The notes beneath the pieces were generated by a model that saw only the letters and a list, made by a program, of their open reading frames with translations, was not told where the DNA came from and did no database searches. The position numbers and the translations under genes were made by a program. From the NCBI GenBank assembly GCA_963827725.1, contig CAWHBM010000001.1, positions 496,001-560,000 on the forward strand: DNA of 64,000 bases, read 5' to 3'. Positions within the stretch are counted from its first letter, which is position 1. Each line of letters opens with the position of its first letter. Below are positions 43,867 through 53,988 of the stretch, in pieces. The DNA comes from VAXT01 sp963827725 (GTDB taxonomy: Bacteria > Actinomycetota > Thermoleophilia > Gaiellales > Gaiellaceae).

Positions 43867-44487
43867 GTGCTGACCGACAGGCAGCGTCAGATTTTCGACT
43901 TCTTGACGAAGTACGTGGACGGCCACGGCTATCCGCCGACCGTTCGTGAGATCGGCGAGGCCGTCGGGCTCGCTTCGCCCTCCACGGTGCACGCGCACCT
44001 TGCGAACCTCGAGCGCGCGGGCTTGCTGAAGCGCGACCCGACGAAGCCGCGCGCGATCGAACTGTTCCGCGAGCCGCAGGCGGCTCCGCCGGCGCCCGAC
44101 GTCCACAAGCTTCCGCTGGTCGGCGACATCGCCGCCGGTGGGCCGCTCCTCGCCGAGGAGAACATCGAGGACTACCTCGCCGTGCCCGAGCCGTTGTCGA
44201 AGGGCGGGGAGGAGTTCCTCCTGCGCGTGAAGGGCGACTCGATGGTGAACGCGGGCATCCTCGACGGCGATTTCATCGTCGTCCGCCGCGAGCAGGACGC
44301 GCGCAACGGCGAGATCGTGGTCGCGCTCGCGGGCGAGGACGAGTCTTTGAACGAGGCGACCGTGAAGCGATTCTTCCGCGAGGACGGGCGCGTGCGGCTC
44401 CAGCCCGAGAACGATGCGCTCGAGCCGATCTACGCGGAGCACGTCCAGATCCTCGGCAAGGTGATCGGAGTCTTCAGGCAGCTGTGA
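43867..44487 (+). CDS. lexA: LexA SOS-response repressor
   Basis: A 206-residue repressor. The winged helix (LTDRQRQIFDFLTKYVDGHG, YPPTVREIGEAVGLASPSTV) is followed by the S24 peptidase domain: cleavage site Ala-Gly in VGDIAAGGPL, catalytic Ser in KGDSMVNAGI and Lys in NEATVKRFF. It represses SOS genes and cleaves itself on RecA filaments. GTG 43867 is chosen because GAAGGAG lies about 6 bases before it and the perfect LexA box ends just upstream. Its stop overlaps the start of a small zinc-ribbon frame (GTGA). Confidence 0.95.
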   Translation: MLTDRQRQIFDFLTKYVDGHGYPPTVREIGEAVGLASPSTVHAHLANLERAGLLKRDPTKPRAIELFREPQAAPPAPDVHKLPLVGDIAAGGPLLAEENIEDYLAVPEPLSKGGEEFLLRVKGDSMVNAGILDGDFIVVRREQDARNGEIVVALAGEDESLNEATVKRFFREDGRVRLQPENDALEPIYAEHVQILGKVIGVFRQL

Positions 44488-44662
44488 GCGTGGAGGCGCT
44501 GAACCGGAGCCTCGAGCAGGAGCTCTTCGCGCTTGCTGCGAGGCGCCAGCCTGGAGTGCCTCGTCTGCGGGGAGTTCGTGCTTCGGCGCGCGGGGAGCAT
44601 CGCGTGCTGCCGAGTGCGAGACCGTTTTCGAGAGCGCCGAGGGAACGCGGCTACAATTGACC

Positions 44663-44677
<15 letters not shown>
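44484..44677 (+). pseudogene. Small zinc-ribbon protein coupled to lexA, frame-shifted
   Basis: GTG at 44484 overlaps the lexA stop. The product would be VSVEALNRSLEQELFALAA, then (after one extra base near 44541) GASLECLVCGEFVLRRAGSI AC, then (after one extra base near 44607) AECETVFESAEGTRLQLTLQ AG. This gives 63 residues with two CxxC knuckles (CLVC and CAEC), typical of a zinc ribbon. The TGA at 44675-44677 lies inside the 5' end of the RNase P RNA gene. Exact length after removing two bases supports the reconstruction. Function unknown. Confidence 0.55.
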
Positions 44678-45014
<337 letters not shown>

Positions 45015-45017
45015 CTT

Positions 45018-45043
45018 CGAAGCCCCGCGAAAGCGGGGCTTCG
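45018..45043. terminator. Bidirectional hairpin between rnpB and the CoA-binding gene
   Basis: CGAAGCCCCGC (45018-45028), a GAAA tetraloop and GCGGGGCTTCG (45033-45043) form an 11-bp perfect stem. It ends rnpB and directly abuts the stop of the convergent CoA-binding protein gene, so it can serve both strands. Only a weak T-rich tail follows. Confidence 0.8.
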
Positions 45044-45539
45044 TCATTTCCGGGGAGCCGCAGCCTCCGCGTTCGGCGCCGCGCCCTCGTCCTCTTGGCG
45101 TTTCTTCCACGCGGCTACTCCCGGTCCGAGCCCGAGGTCGCCGTGGGTGATGCCGATGCACAGATCCATGACGACTGTGAGGCCGCCTGCTTCAGCGATC
45201 TCGCGGGCTTCGTCCGAAACGATCCCGGTCTGCAGCCAGAGGCAGCGCGCGCCCATCTCGATCGCGGCCTGAGCAATCGCGGGCGCCTCGTTCGCCGGCC
45301 GGAACACGTCCACGATGTCGACGTCGTCCGGGACCTCGCCGAGTGAAGGGAAAGCAGGCTCGCCGAGAATTTCGCTCTCGTTCGGATTGACCGGCACGAT
45401 CCGGTAGCCATGAGCCTGCATGTACGCGGGCACGACCGCCGAGGGCTTCGGCCAGCGCGAATCCGGCGAGCAGCCGACGACGGCGATCGTCTTCGCCTCA
45501 GCGTAGAGCTGGGCGCAGATCGTCCGGCGAGGGCGTCAT
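45044..45539 (-). CDS. CoA-binding domain protein (YccU family), one frame shift near the start
   Basis: A Rossmann-fold CoA-binding protein: AKTIAVVGCSPDSRWPKPSA, YMQAHGYRIVPVNPNESEIL GE, VDIVDVFRPANEAPAIAQAA, ARCLWLQTGIVSDEA and the conserved VVMDLCIGITHGDLG. The first 20 residues require one extra base to be removed in the GGG at 45511-45513, which joins the ATG at 45539 (MTPSPDDLRQ) to LYAEAKTIAVVG. Restored length is about 164 residues. The exact biochemical role of the family is not established. The ATG overlaps the stop of the upstream flavin monooxygenase (ATGA). Confidence 0.85.
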
Positions 45540-47042
45540 GCCACGGGCTCGCGCACGAGGCCCTCGAGGAGGCTCTCGAGCTCGGCGCGGTGCTCGTCGG
45601 TGCGAAAGTCGTGCATGAAGGCGGGTGGCAGCAGGTGCTCGGTGACGCGCCCTTTGCGGCGCACGTAGACGGCCGGCTGGAGGTTGTCATCCGGATCGGT
45701 CTCGACGGTGATCGCCACTGCCGCGATTCCTCCGGCGTCGATGAACGGGGCGAGCGGCAGGATGCCCTCGTCGCGAATCCCCTCCTTCTCGTCGAGGCTG
45801 ACCACTCGCGCCAAGTGCGACTGCTGGCGCCAGAGCGCGCCTTCGTTTGTCACCTGCTCGAGCAGGTACGGGATGACCTCGTCCTCCTGGATCTCCGGCC
45901 TGGGCGGCTCGACGCCGAGCCTGCGGCCGATCTCGACTGCCTGCACGCACGCGTTGTGACGGAAGCCTCCAACGGACGCCGACCCTGTGGGGAAGCCGTA
46001 CTTGCGCAGGCCGACCTGCCCCTGGGTCGTCGCTCCGGCGAAGAAGATCCCGGGCACGCTCGTGCTCTCCCAGAACGGGCGTCTGGGTTGGAAGGCGGTC
46101 CTTGTAGAACGTCTCGACTCCCAGTTCTCGCAGGTCGCCGAGCGGCGTGCCGAACCCGGTCGTCGCGATCACCTCGTCCACGTCGAAGACCATCGAGCCA
46201 GGCGTCGTCGTCCCCTCCGCATGGACCCGCCAGCCGTCGGAGGTCTGCTCGATTCGATCGATCGCACAGTCGATGACGAAGCTGCCGCCGCCGAAACAGT
46301 GGTCCTCGAAGACCTCGAGGTAGCGCGCGCGCGGTGGGGTCGGAACTCCGGTGACGATCGAGGGACGCACGTGGTGCGGCGAGCCGAGAATGAGCTGCGC
46401 GGCCCACGGGAGGAGCGAGTCGGCGATCTCGAACGCCGAGTTGCGCTTGCCGATGATGAAGATCTTCTTGCCCTCGAAAGACTCCGCCGTGCGACCGGGC
46501 AGGTCGTCGTAGTGGGCCACGAGCTCGATCCCCGGTGTCGGTGGGCGCCACGGGTCTGCCATCCCGACCGCGAAGACGGCGATCTGGCACCGATAGTCGC
46601 CGTCCGTCGTCCCGAGCACGAAACCGCCGTTCTCCTGCCGCGTCGACTCCCAGCGGCAGTCGTAGCGGGCGGCAATGCCGGCGCGCTCCGCGAACGCGAC
46701 GATCGCGTCGTGCATCTCCGAGCGGCGAGGGAAGTAGTGCTCGCCGTCCATGAATTCCGGGACGAGGGCGCGATGCTCCGGCACGTCCGTGACGAGGCTG
46801 TTCCAGTCGTAACGGTAGAAGGCCATCGACTCGCGTGGGACGACCGCGAAGCGCCGCGACGACGTGTTCAGCCGGTGGAACAGGGGAAAGCGGCGGAACA
46901 TCCCGGCGGGGCCCTCGTCCTGGGAGATGAGCGCGTGGCCGATGCCGATCCGGGTGAGCTCGTAGGAGAGCTGTAGGCCGCCCGGGCCCGTGCCGACGAC
47001 GACGACCGGGTAGTCGCCCGGCGGATATGGGCGGTCGCTCAC
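45536..47042 (-). CDS. FAD-dependent monooxygenase-like oxidoreductase, one frame shift
   Basis: A flavoprotein of about 501 residues starting at GTG 47042 (VSDRPYPPGDYPVVVVGTGP GG). The FAD loop is GTGPGGLQLSYEL and the second nucleotide-binding loop is KIFIIGKRNSAFEIADSLL, as in flavin-containing and Baeyer-Villiger-like monooxygenases. Near 46075 the frame changes by one base: LPTQTPV continues as FWESTSVPGIFFAGATTQGQ VGLRKYGFP, the usual C-terminal FAD contact. Removing one base restores the full length. The substrate is unknown. It overlaps the upstream CNBD gene (GTGA) and the CoA-binding gene. Confidence 0.86.
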
Positions 47043-47494
47043 TGCCAGCGGAGCGGGTCTCTGAGCCGCCGGGCCTCGCCGAGGAGCAGGCGGAACATCA
47101 CCTGCGGATAGCCGAACAGGAAGGGCTCGAGCTCCTGCGACGGGAGCACCACGCAGTGCAGCGACTTGACAGCGACGACGTCCGAGATCGACGGCTCGTC
47201 GAACAGGATCGAGAGCTCTCCGAACCAGTCGCCTCGCTTGAGCATGAACGGCTTGGTCGACAGCAGGGTCGTGGCGGTCCGGTCGACGAGCTGGCCGTCG
47301 ACGCGCCACTCCGCCTCGCCGTCGAGGATGACGTGGAAGCCGCTGCCGACGAAGCCCTGGCGCTGGGCCCGCTCTCCGGGCTGGAACCACTGCTCCTCGA
47401 ATGCCTGGCCCACCTTGTCGAGCTGGGCAGGGGACAGGTCCGCGAACAGCGTTACCCCCGCGAGCTCGTGCGCGATGTCGATTTGGCTTGCCAC
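47039..47494 (-). CDS. Cyclic-nucleotide-binding-domain protein
   Basis: A 151-residue stand-alone Crp-type beta-barrel: LFADLSPAQLDKVGQAFEEQ, FQPGERAQRQGFVGSGFHVI, LDGEAEWRVDG, and the phosphate-binding cassette-like GDWFGELSILFDEPSISDVV. The Gly-Glu-(L) pair is present, but the usual Arg of the cAMP pocket is replaced, so the ligand may differ. No DNA-binding or kinase domain follows. It overlaps the monooxygenase gene by GTGA, suggesting it modulates that enzyme. A similar gene lies at 53976-54407. Confidence 0.87.
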   Translation of the reverse strand: MASQIDIAHELAGVTLFADLSPAQLDKVGQAFEEQWFQPGERAQRQGFVGSGFHVILDGEAEWRVDGQLVDRTATTLLSTKPFMLKRGDWFGELSILFDEPSISDVVAVKSLHCVVLPSQELEPFLFGYPQVMFRLLLGEARRLRDPLRWQ

Positions 47495-47542
47495 GTCACC
47501 TCCTCTCGTTTCCAGCCACCCTAGTCCTGGCTGCTCCGGGAT

Positions 47543-49177
47543 TCAATAGCCCTCGCCGTCCACCATCAAGTGGTCAGCCGCAGACGAGTGCCGGAGGTCG
47601 GAGCGGGCGACCGGAATTCGGTGCAGCCTGGTCGCTTCGAACGGCCGGTGTCCCGCGTCGACCTCGGCCTGAAGCTCGTCGCCGCGTGCGAGACCCGCCA
47701 GCTCGGGCAGTGGCACGTCGGGCGTCCGCGAGACGCAGGCCGCGAGCATGATCGACCGGATGCCCGTCCCCAGGGGCGGCCCGTTGCCGGGGTTCTCGCG
47801 CGCAAACCGCTCCTGACCCTCGAGGAGTGCGAGGACGCTTCGGGCCACCGGGGCCTCGGGCGCATCGTCGTCTCCCACGTTGCAGGCCAGGCGGGCGAGG
47901 GCGAGCGGCTCGTAGCCGGTGCGACCCATGAGCATGCGTCCGACTGCGATCACGAGGACGGATGTGAGTCGCTCGAGAAGGAGGCTGTACGCGAACCTCT
48001 CGGGGCCCGGCGCCGGCCCGAGGTCGAGCGGATCGTCTCCCGCGAGCAGCCGCTCGGCCTGTCCTCCGAGGATTCCGGCGAGCTGCTCGTCCGACAGGCC
48101 CGCCTGCAATCCGAAGCGGACGGCCATCGTCGCCGACATGAAGGGCGTGAAGTAGGGCAGGTCACTCCCGAACACGAGCTGGCCCGGCGGGACGTACGCG
48201 AACAGCGCGGCGAGGTCGTCCGGATGCCACCACGCCGTGTCGATGAAGAGGTTCGGGTGGTCCGGCGCAACGCGCCAGATCCAGCTCAGGTCGCAGATCG
48301 CGGCGTGGGCGAGGATGAGCCGGGCGTCGGGAAAGCGTCCGGCGAGGCCGACCGCGTCCCGGGCGAGCGTGGGGATTCCTCGGCCGGCATGGATGAGCAC
48401 GGGTAGGCGTCTTTCGTTCGCAAAGGCGATGAGCGGCTCGATCTCGGGATCCGAGAGCTGGAAGTCCTCCGCGCGCGGATGCAGCTTGATCCCGCGGGCC
48501 CCTGCCTCGATGCACCGGCGCGCCTCGGCCAACGCATCCTTCTTCGGATCGATCCGGCAGAAGACGAAGAGGCGGCCGTCCGCGGCCTCGGACTCGGCGA
48601 GCACGAGATCGTTTGCGGGCGGATAGCCGTCCGGCTCGTGCATCGGCATGACGACGCCGCGTGCCTCGGCAGCCGCCAGCGTGGAGACGAGCTGGTCGCC
48701 CGAGAACGTGAAGCCGTCGGGGTCGTTGAAGCCGATATGGCCGTGGACGTCGAGTAGCGTCGCGCTCGCCGCGAGCTCGTGCACCGCATGCTCGTACCAG
48801 GGCCGGATCACCTCGTCGTCGTAGAGGTCGCTCCGAGGCGGCCCTTCCGCGAGCTCGAATGTCGTCGATCCGACGCGGATCCGGTCTCCGACCGCAAGCT
48901 CCCTTCGCTCGACGCGGGCGCCGTTCACCACCGTCCCGTTGCGCGACCCGAGGTCCTCGATCACGAGCACGCCGTCTTCGTTTCGGCTAAGCGAGGCGTG
49001 GCTGCGCGAGAGCTCCACATCGTCGGCCAGGCGCTCGAGCCCAGGGGCCGTGCGGCCGAGGAGAAGCTCGTCGCCGACGAAGAGGCTCAGTCCGGCGGCC
49101 GGCCCGCTGACGGCACGCAGGTAGGGGACGGGGGCCGGCCGAGGCCGACCCCCGTTGCTACCAGACGCGTCTACCAC
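47543..49177 (-). CDS. FHA domain fused to amidohydrolase (TIM-barrel) protein
   Basis: A 544-residue protein with an unusual fusion. Residues about 20-112 are an FHA phosphothreonine-binding domain (LLLGRTAPGLERLADDVELS RSHASL, VIEDLGSRNGTVVNG). Residues about 140-400 are an amidohydrolase-2-like metal-dependent hydrolase (LLDVHGHIGFNDPDG with the HxH motif, GARGIKLHPRAEDFQL, PVLIHAGRGIPTLA, LILAHAAICDLSW, LVFGSDLPYF). About 140 residues of unknown fold end the protein. It may be recruited by a phosphorylated partner. The GTG start overlaps the stop of the upstream beta-propeller gene by 7 bases. Confidence 0.85.
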   Translation of the reverse strand: MVDASGSNGGRPRPAPVPYLRAVSGPAAGLSLFVGDELLLGRTAPGLERLADDVELSRSHASLSRNEDGVLVIEDLGSRNGTVVNGARVERRELAVGDRIRVGSTTFELAEGPPRSDLYDDEVIRPWYEHAVHELAASATLLDVHGHIGFNDPDGFTFSGDQLVSTLAAAEARGVVMPMHEPDGYPPANDLVLAESEAADGRLFVFCRIDPKKDALAEARRCIEAGARGIKLHPRAEDFQLSDPEIEPLIAFANERRLPVLIHAGRGIPTLARDAVGLAGRFPDARLILAHAAICDLSWIWRVAPDHPNLFIDTAWWHPDDLAALFAYVPPGQLVFGSDLPYFTPFMSATMAVRFGLQAGLSDEQLAGILGGQAERLLAGDDPLDLGPAPGPERFAYSLLLERLTSVLVIAVGRMLMGRTGYEPLALARLACNVGDDDAPEAPVARSVLALLEGQERFARENPGNGPPLGTGIRSIMLAACVSRTPDVPLPELAGLARGDELQAEVDAGHRPFEATRLHRIPVARSDLRHSSAADHLMVDGEGY

Positions 49178-50340
49178 GCAGCGGTGCCGGAGGCGCTGCC
49201 CACGAACGGCGGCGTCTCTCCGATCAAGGTGACCGTGCCGTTGTGGTTGACGCGGAACTCCTGCACCTTCGACGAAGCGAAGAAGTCACTCACGAGCATG
49301 TACAGGTACTTGCTGTCATGGCTGAGCGCTTCGTCGAGCGTCAAGCCGTCAGAGGTATAGACGATCGAGTCCCCGTTGACCGGCGTGAGCTGGCCGTTGC
49401 GCTCGATTCGGAAACTGTTGAGGTTGAACGTGAACGGGTTGGTCACAAAGGCGTACTTGTCGTCCTTCGTGATCACGACCCAGCAGGCGCCGCCCGCGTT
49501 TGTCGGCTCGGTCTCGATCGGCGTGACGTTGCCCTGACGAGAAACGTCGTACGACGAGACTGAGCTCTGCGTCCCCAACGCCAGAACCTCGTTCCCGACG
49601 ATCATCTGGTTGCGCCTCGTGAACGCGATCCCATACGGGATCAAGTCCGACGACGGATGTGCGACCGCCGGTGCCGGGACGCCGTGGTGGCCGACCACGA
49701 ACGTATCCAGCAGGCCGGGCCCGCTACCCGGCTGGCGCTCGCTCACTGCGAGCACCTTCCCGTTCTCGTTGAACTCGATCTGTGCCGGAAGGCCAGTTGC
49801 GGGATCGCTTGTCGGCAGGACAGAGCCCGGAATGGGCGTCAGTCCGCCGCGCGGACCGACGCGATAGCCGGAGATGCTCGCCGTGCCCGTGTCCGAGTTG
49901 AGCACGTACAGCAAGTGGCCGTCGGTCGTCGAGCTGATCGGGCGAATCCCGAAGCTCGGAACGATGTCGGCGAGCTCCAGTCCATGCCGGGTGACGCGGA
50001 ACGACGAAACGGTGCTGTCACCCGCGTTGACGACGAACACGAACTTGCCGTTGTCGCTCGCTGTAACCGAGCCCGCGCTGTCCAGGAACGGGATCCCAAG
50101 CGGTGGGTTCCCTGCGGGCTGTCCTGCTCCGCCGGTCAGCACGCTGCCGGCCGGAGTCAGGGTGCCGTCGTGGTTGCGGTCGAAGATCAGCACCGTGTTG
50201 AACGGCGCCGTGTTCGACTGCACGTAGACGGCCTTTCTCTCGTTGTCTGCCATCGCTGTCGGCGCCCAGAGGACCGCAGCGATGACCGCGAGGCAGGCAA
50301 CGACAACTCCCCGTTTGCCGTGGAGCTTCCTCATGTTCAT
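49171..50340 (-). CDS. Secreted lactonase-like beta-propeller protein
   Basis: A 389-residue exported protein. ATG 50340 follows a strong AGGAGAGGAAAG site; the signal peptide is GVVVACLAVIAAVLWAPTAM A. The body has repeated blades of the form SDNGKFVFVVNAGDSTVSSF, TDGHLLYVLNSDTGTASISG and KDDKYAFVTNPFTFNLNSFR, typical of the seven-bladed 6-phosphogluconolactonase-like (YVTN) fold. Secreted members are usually not sugar lactonases, so the activity is open. An upstream in-frame extension has no start signal and runs through another gene. Confidence 0.87.
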   Translation of the reverse strand: MNMRKLHGKRGVVVACLAVIAAVLWAPTAMADNERKAVYVQSNTAPFNTVLIFDRNHDGTLTPAGSVLTGGAGQPAGNPPLGIPFLDSAGSVTASDNGKFVFVVNAGDSTVSSFRVTRHGLELADIVPSFGIRPISSTTDGHLLYVLNSDTGTASISGYRVGPRGGLTPIPGSVLPTSDPATGLPAQIEFNENGKVLAVSERQPGSGPGLLDTFVVGHHGVPAPAVAHPSSDLIPYGIAFTRRNQMIVGNEVLALGTQSSVSSYDVSRQGNVTPIETEPTNAGGACWVVITKDDKYAFVTNPFTFNLNSFRIERNGQLTPVNGDSIVYTSDGLTLDEALSHDSKYLYMLVSDFFASSKVQEFRVNHNGTVTLIGETPPFVGSASGTAAW

Positions 50341-50408
50341 CTTTCCTCTCCTCCCACTTAGACCCACGATTTGTGGCATGGCCCCTATGCGGAAGTCAAG
50401 CCAGCCGA

Positions 50409-51133
50409 CTACGGCACCGGCGTCTTCACGGTGAGCGCAGGCGTTCGAACCGGCGTGGGCGGGAGCCTGAGGAGAAGGATGCTCGTTATGAACATCCAGG
50501 AGAGACCGATGATGATCGCGATGTACCCCAGGCCGCCGTCCGGAGCCCAGAAACCGGACTGGTCCCACGCAGTCCCGCCGAGGAACACGATGAACCCACC
50601 GGGCATGAAGCCCAGCCGAACCACGCGGGGAAGAGGTGGGCCCGCCGAGAAGGCCACGGCCGCTGCGAAGAACAGGGCCTGCGGTCGGGAACAACGAGAT
50701 GTTTCGGGCCGCCCACTGGAGATCCTGGAAATGCCAGCACGACTGCCGCGCTGTCTCTATCGGCGGCGATCCCGTATGTCGAGCGCGGAGATGACCCAGA
50801 CATTACGCCAAGAAAAAGGCGCCACGCACCGATCCGAGGGCGAGGACGTGGCGGCCCATCCCCCCAGGCCCGCCTCGCGGAGCGTGCTCACAACCGCCCC
50901 GAGGAACAGAAGAAGAAGATCACGGAGACGGCGAAGAGCAGGCCGCTGAGCATGATGCGGCTGTGGCTCTCGTCGTAGTAGCTCGTGATCTCTGCGGCCG
51001 AGGCGTCCACGCCCGGGTAGTTGGTGCCCGCGATGAGGACGCCGGTTAGGGCGAGGGCGGCTGCGACGATCCCGCTCGCGCGCGAAACCCACTCCCAGCT
51101 GATTGTGGTCGAGCCGATCATCGTGCCGGACAT
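50409..51133 (-). pseudogene. Polytopic membrane protein, several frame shifts
   Basis: The N-terminal part starts at ATG 51133 after AAGGAGG (SGTMIGSTTISWEWVSRASG) and includes GIVAAALALTGVLIAGTNYP and SRIMLSGLLFAVSVIFF. Near 50910 it continues in another frame as FLGAVVSTLREAGLGGWAA. After further shifts the C-terminal part (VVRLGFMPGGFIVFLGGTAW, GYIAIIIGLSWMFITSILLL, RLPPTPVRTPAL) ends at 50409. About six membrane helices are implied, as in DUF-type integral membrane proteins of actinobacteria. I cannot name the family. It is either decayed or poorly sequenced. Confidence 0.6.
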
Positions 51134-51258
51134 GTGGCCTCCTTGTTGGGACGGGTCGCGATTCTCCTCCTCATCAGCGTGGGAAGGTCAAGTGCTCGGA
51201 TTCGACTCGGACAGGCGGCTCTTGAAGTGATCTGGCTGCCGCCCTAAGCTCCATCCCC

Positions 51259-52146
51259 ATGAAGCTCGGAATGATCGGGCTCGGCCGCATGGGCGGGAAC
51301 ATGGTCCAGCGCCTCGAGCAGGATGGCCACGAGGTGGTCACGTACACACGCTCTGGCGGCGGCACCGCGTCGACGATCGAGGAGCTTGTCTCGGAGCTCG
51401 ACGCGCCCCGCGTGGCCTGGATGATGGTCCCGGCGGGAGACGCAACGGAGGCGACCTTCACGACGCTGCTCGGGCTGCTCGAGACGGGCGACATCGTCGT
51501 CGACGGCGGGAACTCGAACTTCCGCGACTCGAAGCGTCGCCACGCGGAGGCGCGCGAGCGCGGGATCCGCTTCGTAGACGCGGGCGTCTCGGGTGGGATC
51601 TGGGGCCTCGAGGTCGGCTACTGCCTGATGGCCGGCGGCGACGACGACGCTGTCGCGATCGTCGAGCCCGCCTTCCGCACGCTTGCGCCCGAGGACGGCT
51701 ACGCGCACTGCGGCCCGTCGGGAGCCGGCCACTTCGTGAAGATGGTGCACAACGGGATCGAGTACGGCCTCATGCAGGCGTATGCCGAGGGATTCGAGAT
51801 CATGCACGCCTCCGAGTACGACTTCGACCTGCACGAGATCGCCGGAATCTGGCGCTACGGCTCCGTCGTTCGCTCGTGGCTGCTCGACCTCCTGTACGCG
51901 GCGATCGAGCAGCACGGCTCGGGCCTCGACGACATCGCGGGCTATGTCCAGGACTCGGGCGAGGGACGCTGGACGATCGAAGAGGCGATCAACGAGGACG
52001 TTCCCGCGCCTGTGATCGCAGCCGCGCTGTTCGCGCGCTTCTCGTCGCGTCAGGACGAGAGCTTCGCGGCGAAGGTCTCCGCCGCGCTACGCGAGCAGTT
52101 CGGCGGTCACGCGATCAAGGCCAGCGGAGGCGACGCGGCGAGCTAA
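51259..52146 (+). CDS. gnd: 6-phosphogluconate dehydrogenase (decarboxylating), short form
   Basis: A 295-residue enzyme of the short 6-phosphogluconate dehydrogenase class. N-terminal Rossmann loop MIGLGRMGGNMVQRL, substrate region DGGNSNFRDSKRR, DAGVSGGIWGLEVGYCLMAGG, and the catalytic Lys in GHFVKMVHNGIEYGLMQA. It oxidises 6-phosphogluconate to ribulose 5-phosphate and CO2 in the pentose phosphate pathway. Its stop overlaps that of the convergent GH15 gene. Confidence 0.93.
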   Translation: MKLGMIGLGRMGGNMVQRLEQDGHEVVTYTRSGGGTASTIEELVSELDAPRVAWMMVPAGDATEATFTTLLGLLETGDIVVDGGNSNFRDSKRRHAEARERGIRFVDAGVSGGIWGLEVGYCLMAGGDDDAVAIVEPAFRTLAPEDGYAHCGPSGAGHFVKMVHNGIEYGLMQAYAEGFEIMHASEYDFDLHEIAGIWRYGSVVRSWLLDLLYAAIEQHGSGLDDIAGYVQDSGEGRWTIEEAINEDVPAPVIAAALFARFSSRQDESFAAKVSAALREQFGGHAIKASGGDAAS

Positions 52147-53988
52147 GCGCCGAGCTCGCGGTCGAGGTTGGCCGCCGCGCTGATCAGGGCGAGGTGCGTG
52201 AAGGCCTGCGGGAAGTTGCCGAGCTGCTCGCCGGTCGCGCCGATCTCCTCTGAGTAGAGCCCGACGTGGTTCGCGTAGGTGAGCATCTTCTCGAACGCGA
52301 GCCGCGCCTCGTCCACGTGGCCGGCCCGGGCGAGGGCCTCGACGTACCAGAAGGAGCAGATCGAGAAGGTGCCTTCGTCGCCGATCAGGCCGTCCGGCGA
52401 GGCCTCGACGTTGTAGCGGTAGACGAGGCTGTCCGAGACGAGCTCGTTCGAGATCGCATCCAGGGTGGAGAGCCAGAGCGGATCGGTCGGGGCCATGAAC
52501 TTCGTCAGCGGCATCAGCAGCACGGACGCATCGAGGACGTCGGAGCCGTAGTGCTGGACGAAGGCGGCGCGCTCGGGGTTCCAGCCCTTGTCCATCACCT
52601 GGTGGTAGATGTCGATCTCGCACGGCCGACCATCGCGGGATGTCCGCCGGGAGCCCGCGCTGGCGCGCTATCCGGATCGCGCGCTCGACTGCGACCCAGG
52701 ACATCAGGCGCGAGAAGGTGAAGTTCTGGCGCCCGCCGCGCGTCTCCCAGATGCCCTCGTCGGCCTGGTCCCAGTTCTCGCAGACCCACTCGACGATACG
52801 GGCCAGGTCGCTCCACGCTCCGTGCGAGATCGGAGTCGCATGCTTGTTGAAGAGGTAGACCGAGTCGATCAGCTCGCCGTAGATGTCGAGCTGTAGCTGG
52901 TTGGCGGCCCCGTTCCCGATCCGGACAGGCCCCGAACGGCGGTAGCCCTCGAGGTGGTCGAGGACCTCCTCGGGGATCTCTGCGCCGCCGTCGACGGCGT
53001 ACATGATCTGGAGCGGTCCGGACTCGTGGCCGACGCGCTCGCGGAAGCGGTCCGTCAGCCAGTCCATGAATCCGGCCGCCTCGTCGGTGAAGCCGAGCCG
53101 GAGCAGGGCGTAGAGGGAGAAGGCGGTGTCGCGGATCCAGGTGTAGCGGTAGTCCCAGTTGCGGCCGCCGCCGATCTGCTCGGGCAGGCTCGTCGTCGGC
53201 GCGGCGACCATCGCGCCGGTCGGCTGATACGTGAGCAGCTTGAGCACGAGAGCCGAGCGGTGCACGGTCTCGCGCCAGCGCCCTCGGTAGCGCGACTGCG
53301 CGAGCCAGCGCCTCCAGAACTCGACCGTCTCCTCGAAGTCCCGCAGCGTCTCCTCGGGCGTGAAGGCGTGCGGCACGTGGCTCTCGGTCACCGTCTCCAG
53401 CACGAAAGACTCGCTCTCGCCGGGCTGAAGCGAGAACTCGCCGAGGACGCCCTCCTCGCCGACGCGGAAGCCGATCCCCGAGGCGAGCGCGAGATTCAAC
53501 GAGGGTGTCTTGAAGACGACGCCATGCTCGTGGACGACGGTCTCGTGCGACTCGCGTCCGTAGTCGAAACGCGGGTCGACCTCGACGCGGAAGGTCATCT
53601 CGCCCCTGACGCAGAGGACGCGGCGGGTCAGCCGCTGCCGCGGCCCCACCGGCATGAAGTCCTGGAGCTCGCCTACTCCGACCGGAGTGAGGAAGCGGGT
53701 GATGAGGACGTTCGTGTCCGGGAAGTAGAGCTGCTTGACGGTGCCGACCCCGACCGTCGGTGAGATCCGGTAGCGCCCGCCCTTCTTACGGTCGAGGATC
53801 GCGCCAAAAACGCTCGGCGAGTCGAAGCGGGGACAGCAGTACCAGTCGATCGTGCCGTCCGTGCCGACGAGGGCGACGGTGCGGAGGTCCCCGACGACCC
53901 CGTGCTCGGCGATCGGCAGGTACTGGCTCGCGGCCGAGAAGGAGAGGTCGATCGCGCCGCTGAACGAGCGGTCGTCTACGCGCGCCAT
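52143..53988 (-). CDS. Glycoside hydrolase family 15 protein, one frame shift
   Basis: A trehalase/glucoamylase-like (alpha/alpha) barrel enzyme. The N-terminal part has LPIAEHGVVGDLRTVALVG, IDWYCCPRFDSPSVFGAILD, YQPTGAMVAAPTTSLPEQIG and RNWDYRYTWIRDTAFSLYAL, the GH15 catalytic neighbourhood. Near 52625 the frame changes by one base, and DIYHQVMDKGWNPERAAFVQ HYG continues to GNFPQAFTHLALISAAANLD. With one base removed it has 614 residues, the normal size. It hydrolyses an alpha-glucan or trehalose in the cytosol. Pairing with gnd suggests glucose feeding the pentose phosphate route. Confidence 0.9.

Noticed and set aside
49171..50694. A 507-residue version of the beta-propeller protein
   Set aside because: The extra part overlaps the broken membrane-protein gene. 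A strong ribosome site and signal peptide fix the start at 50340.
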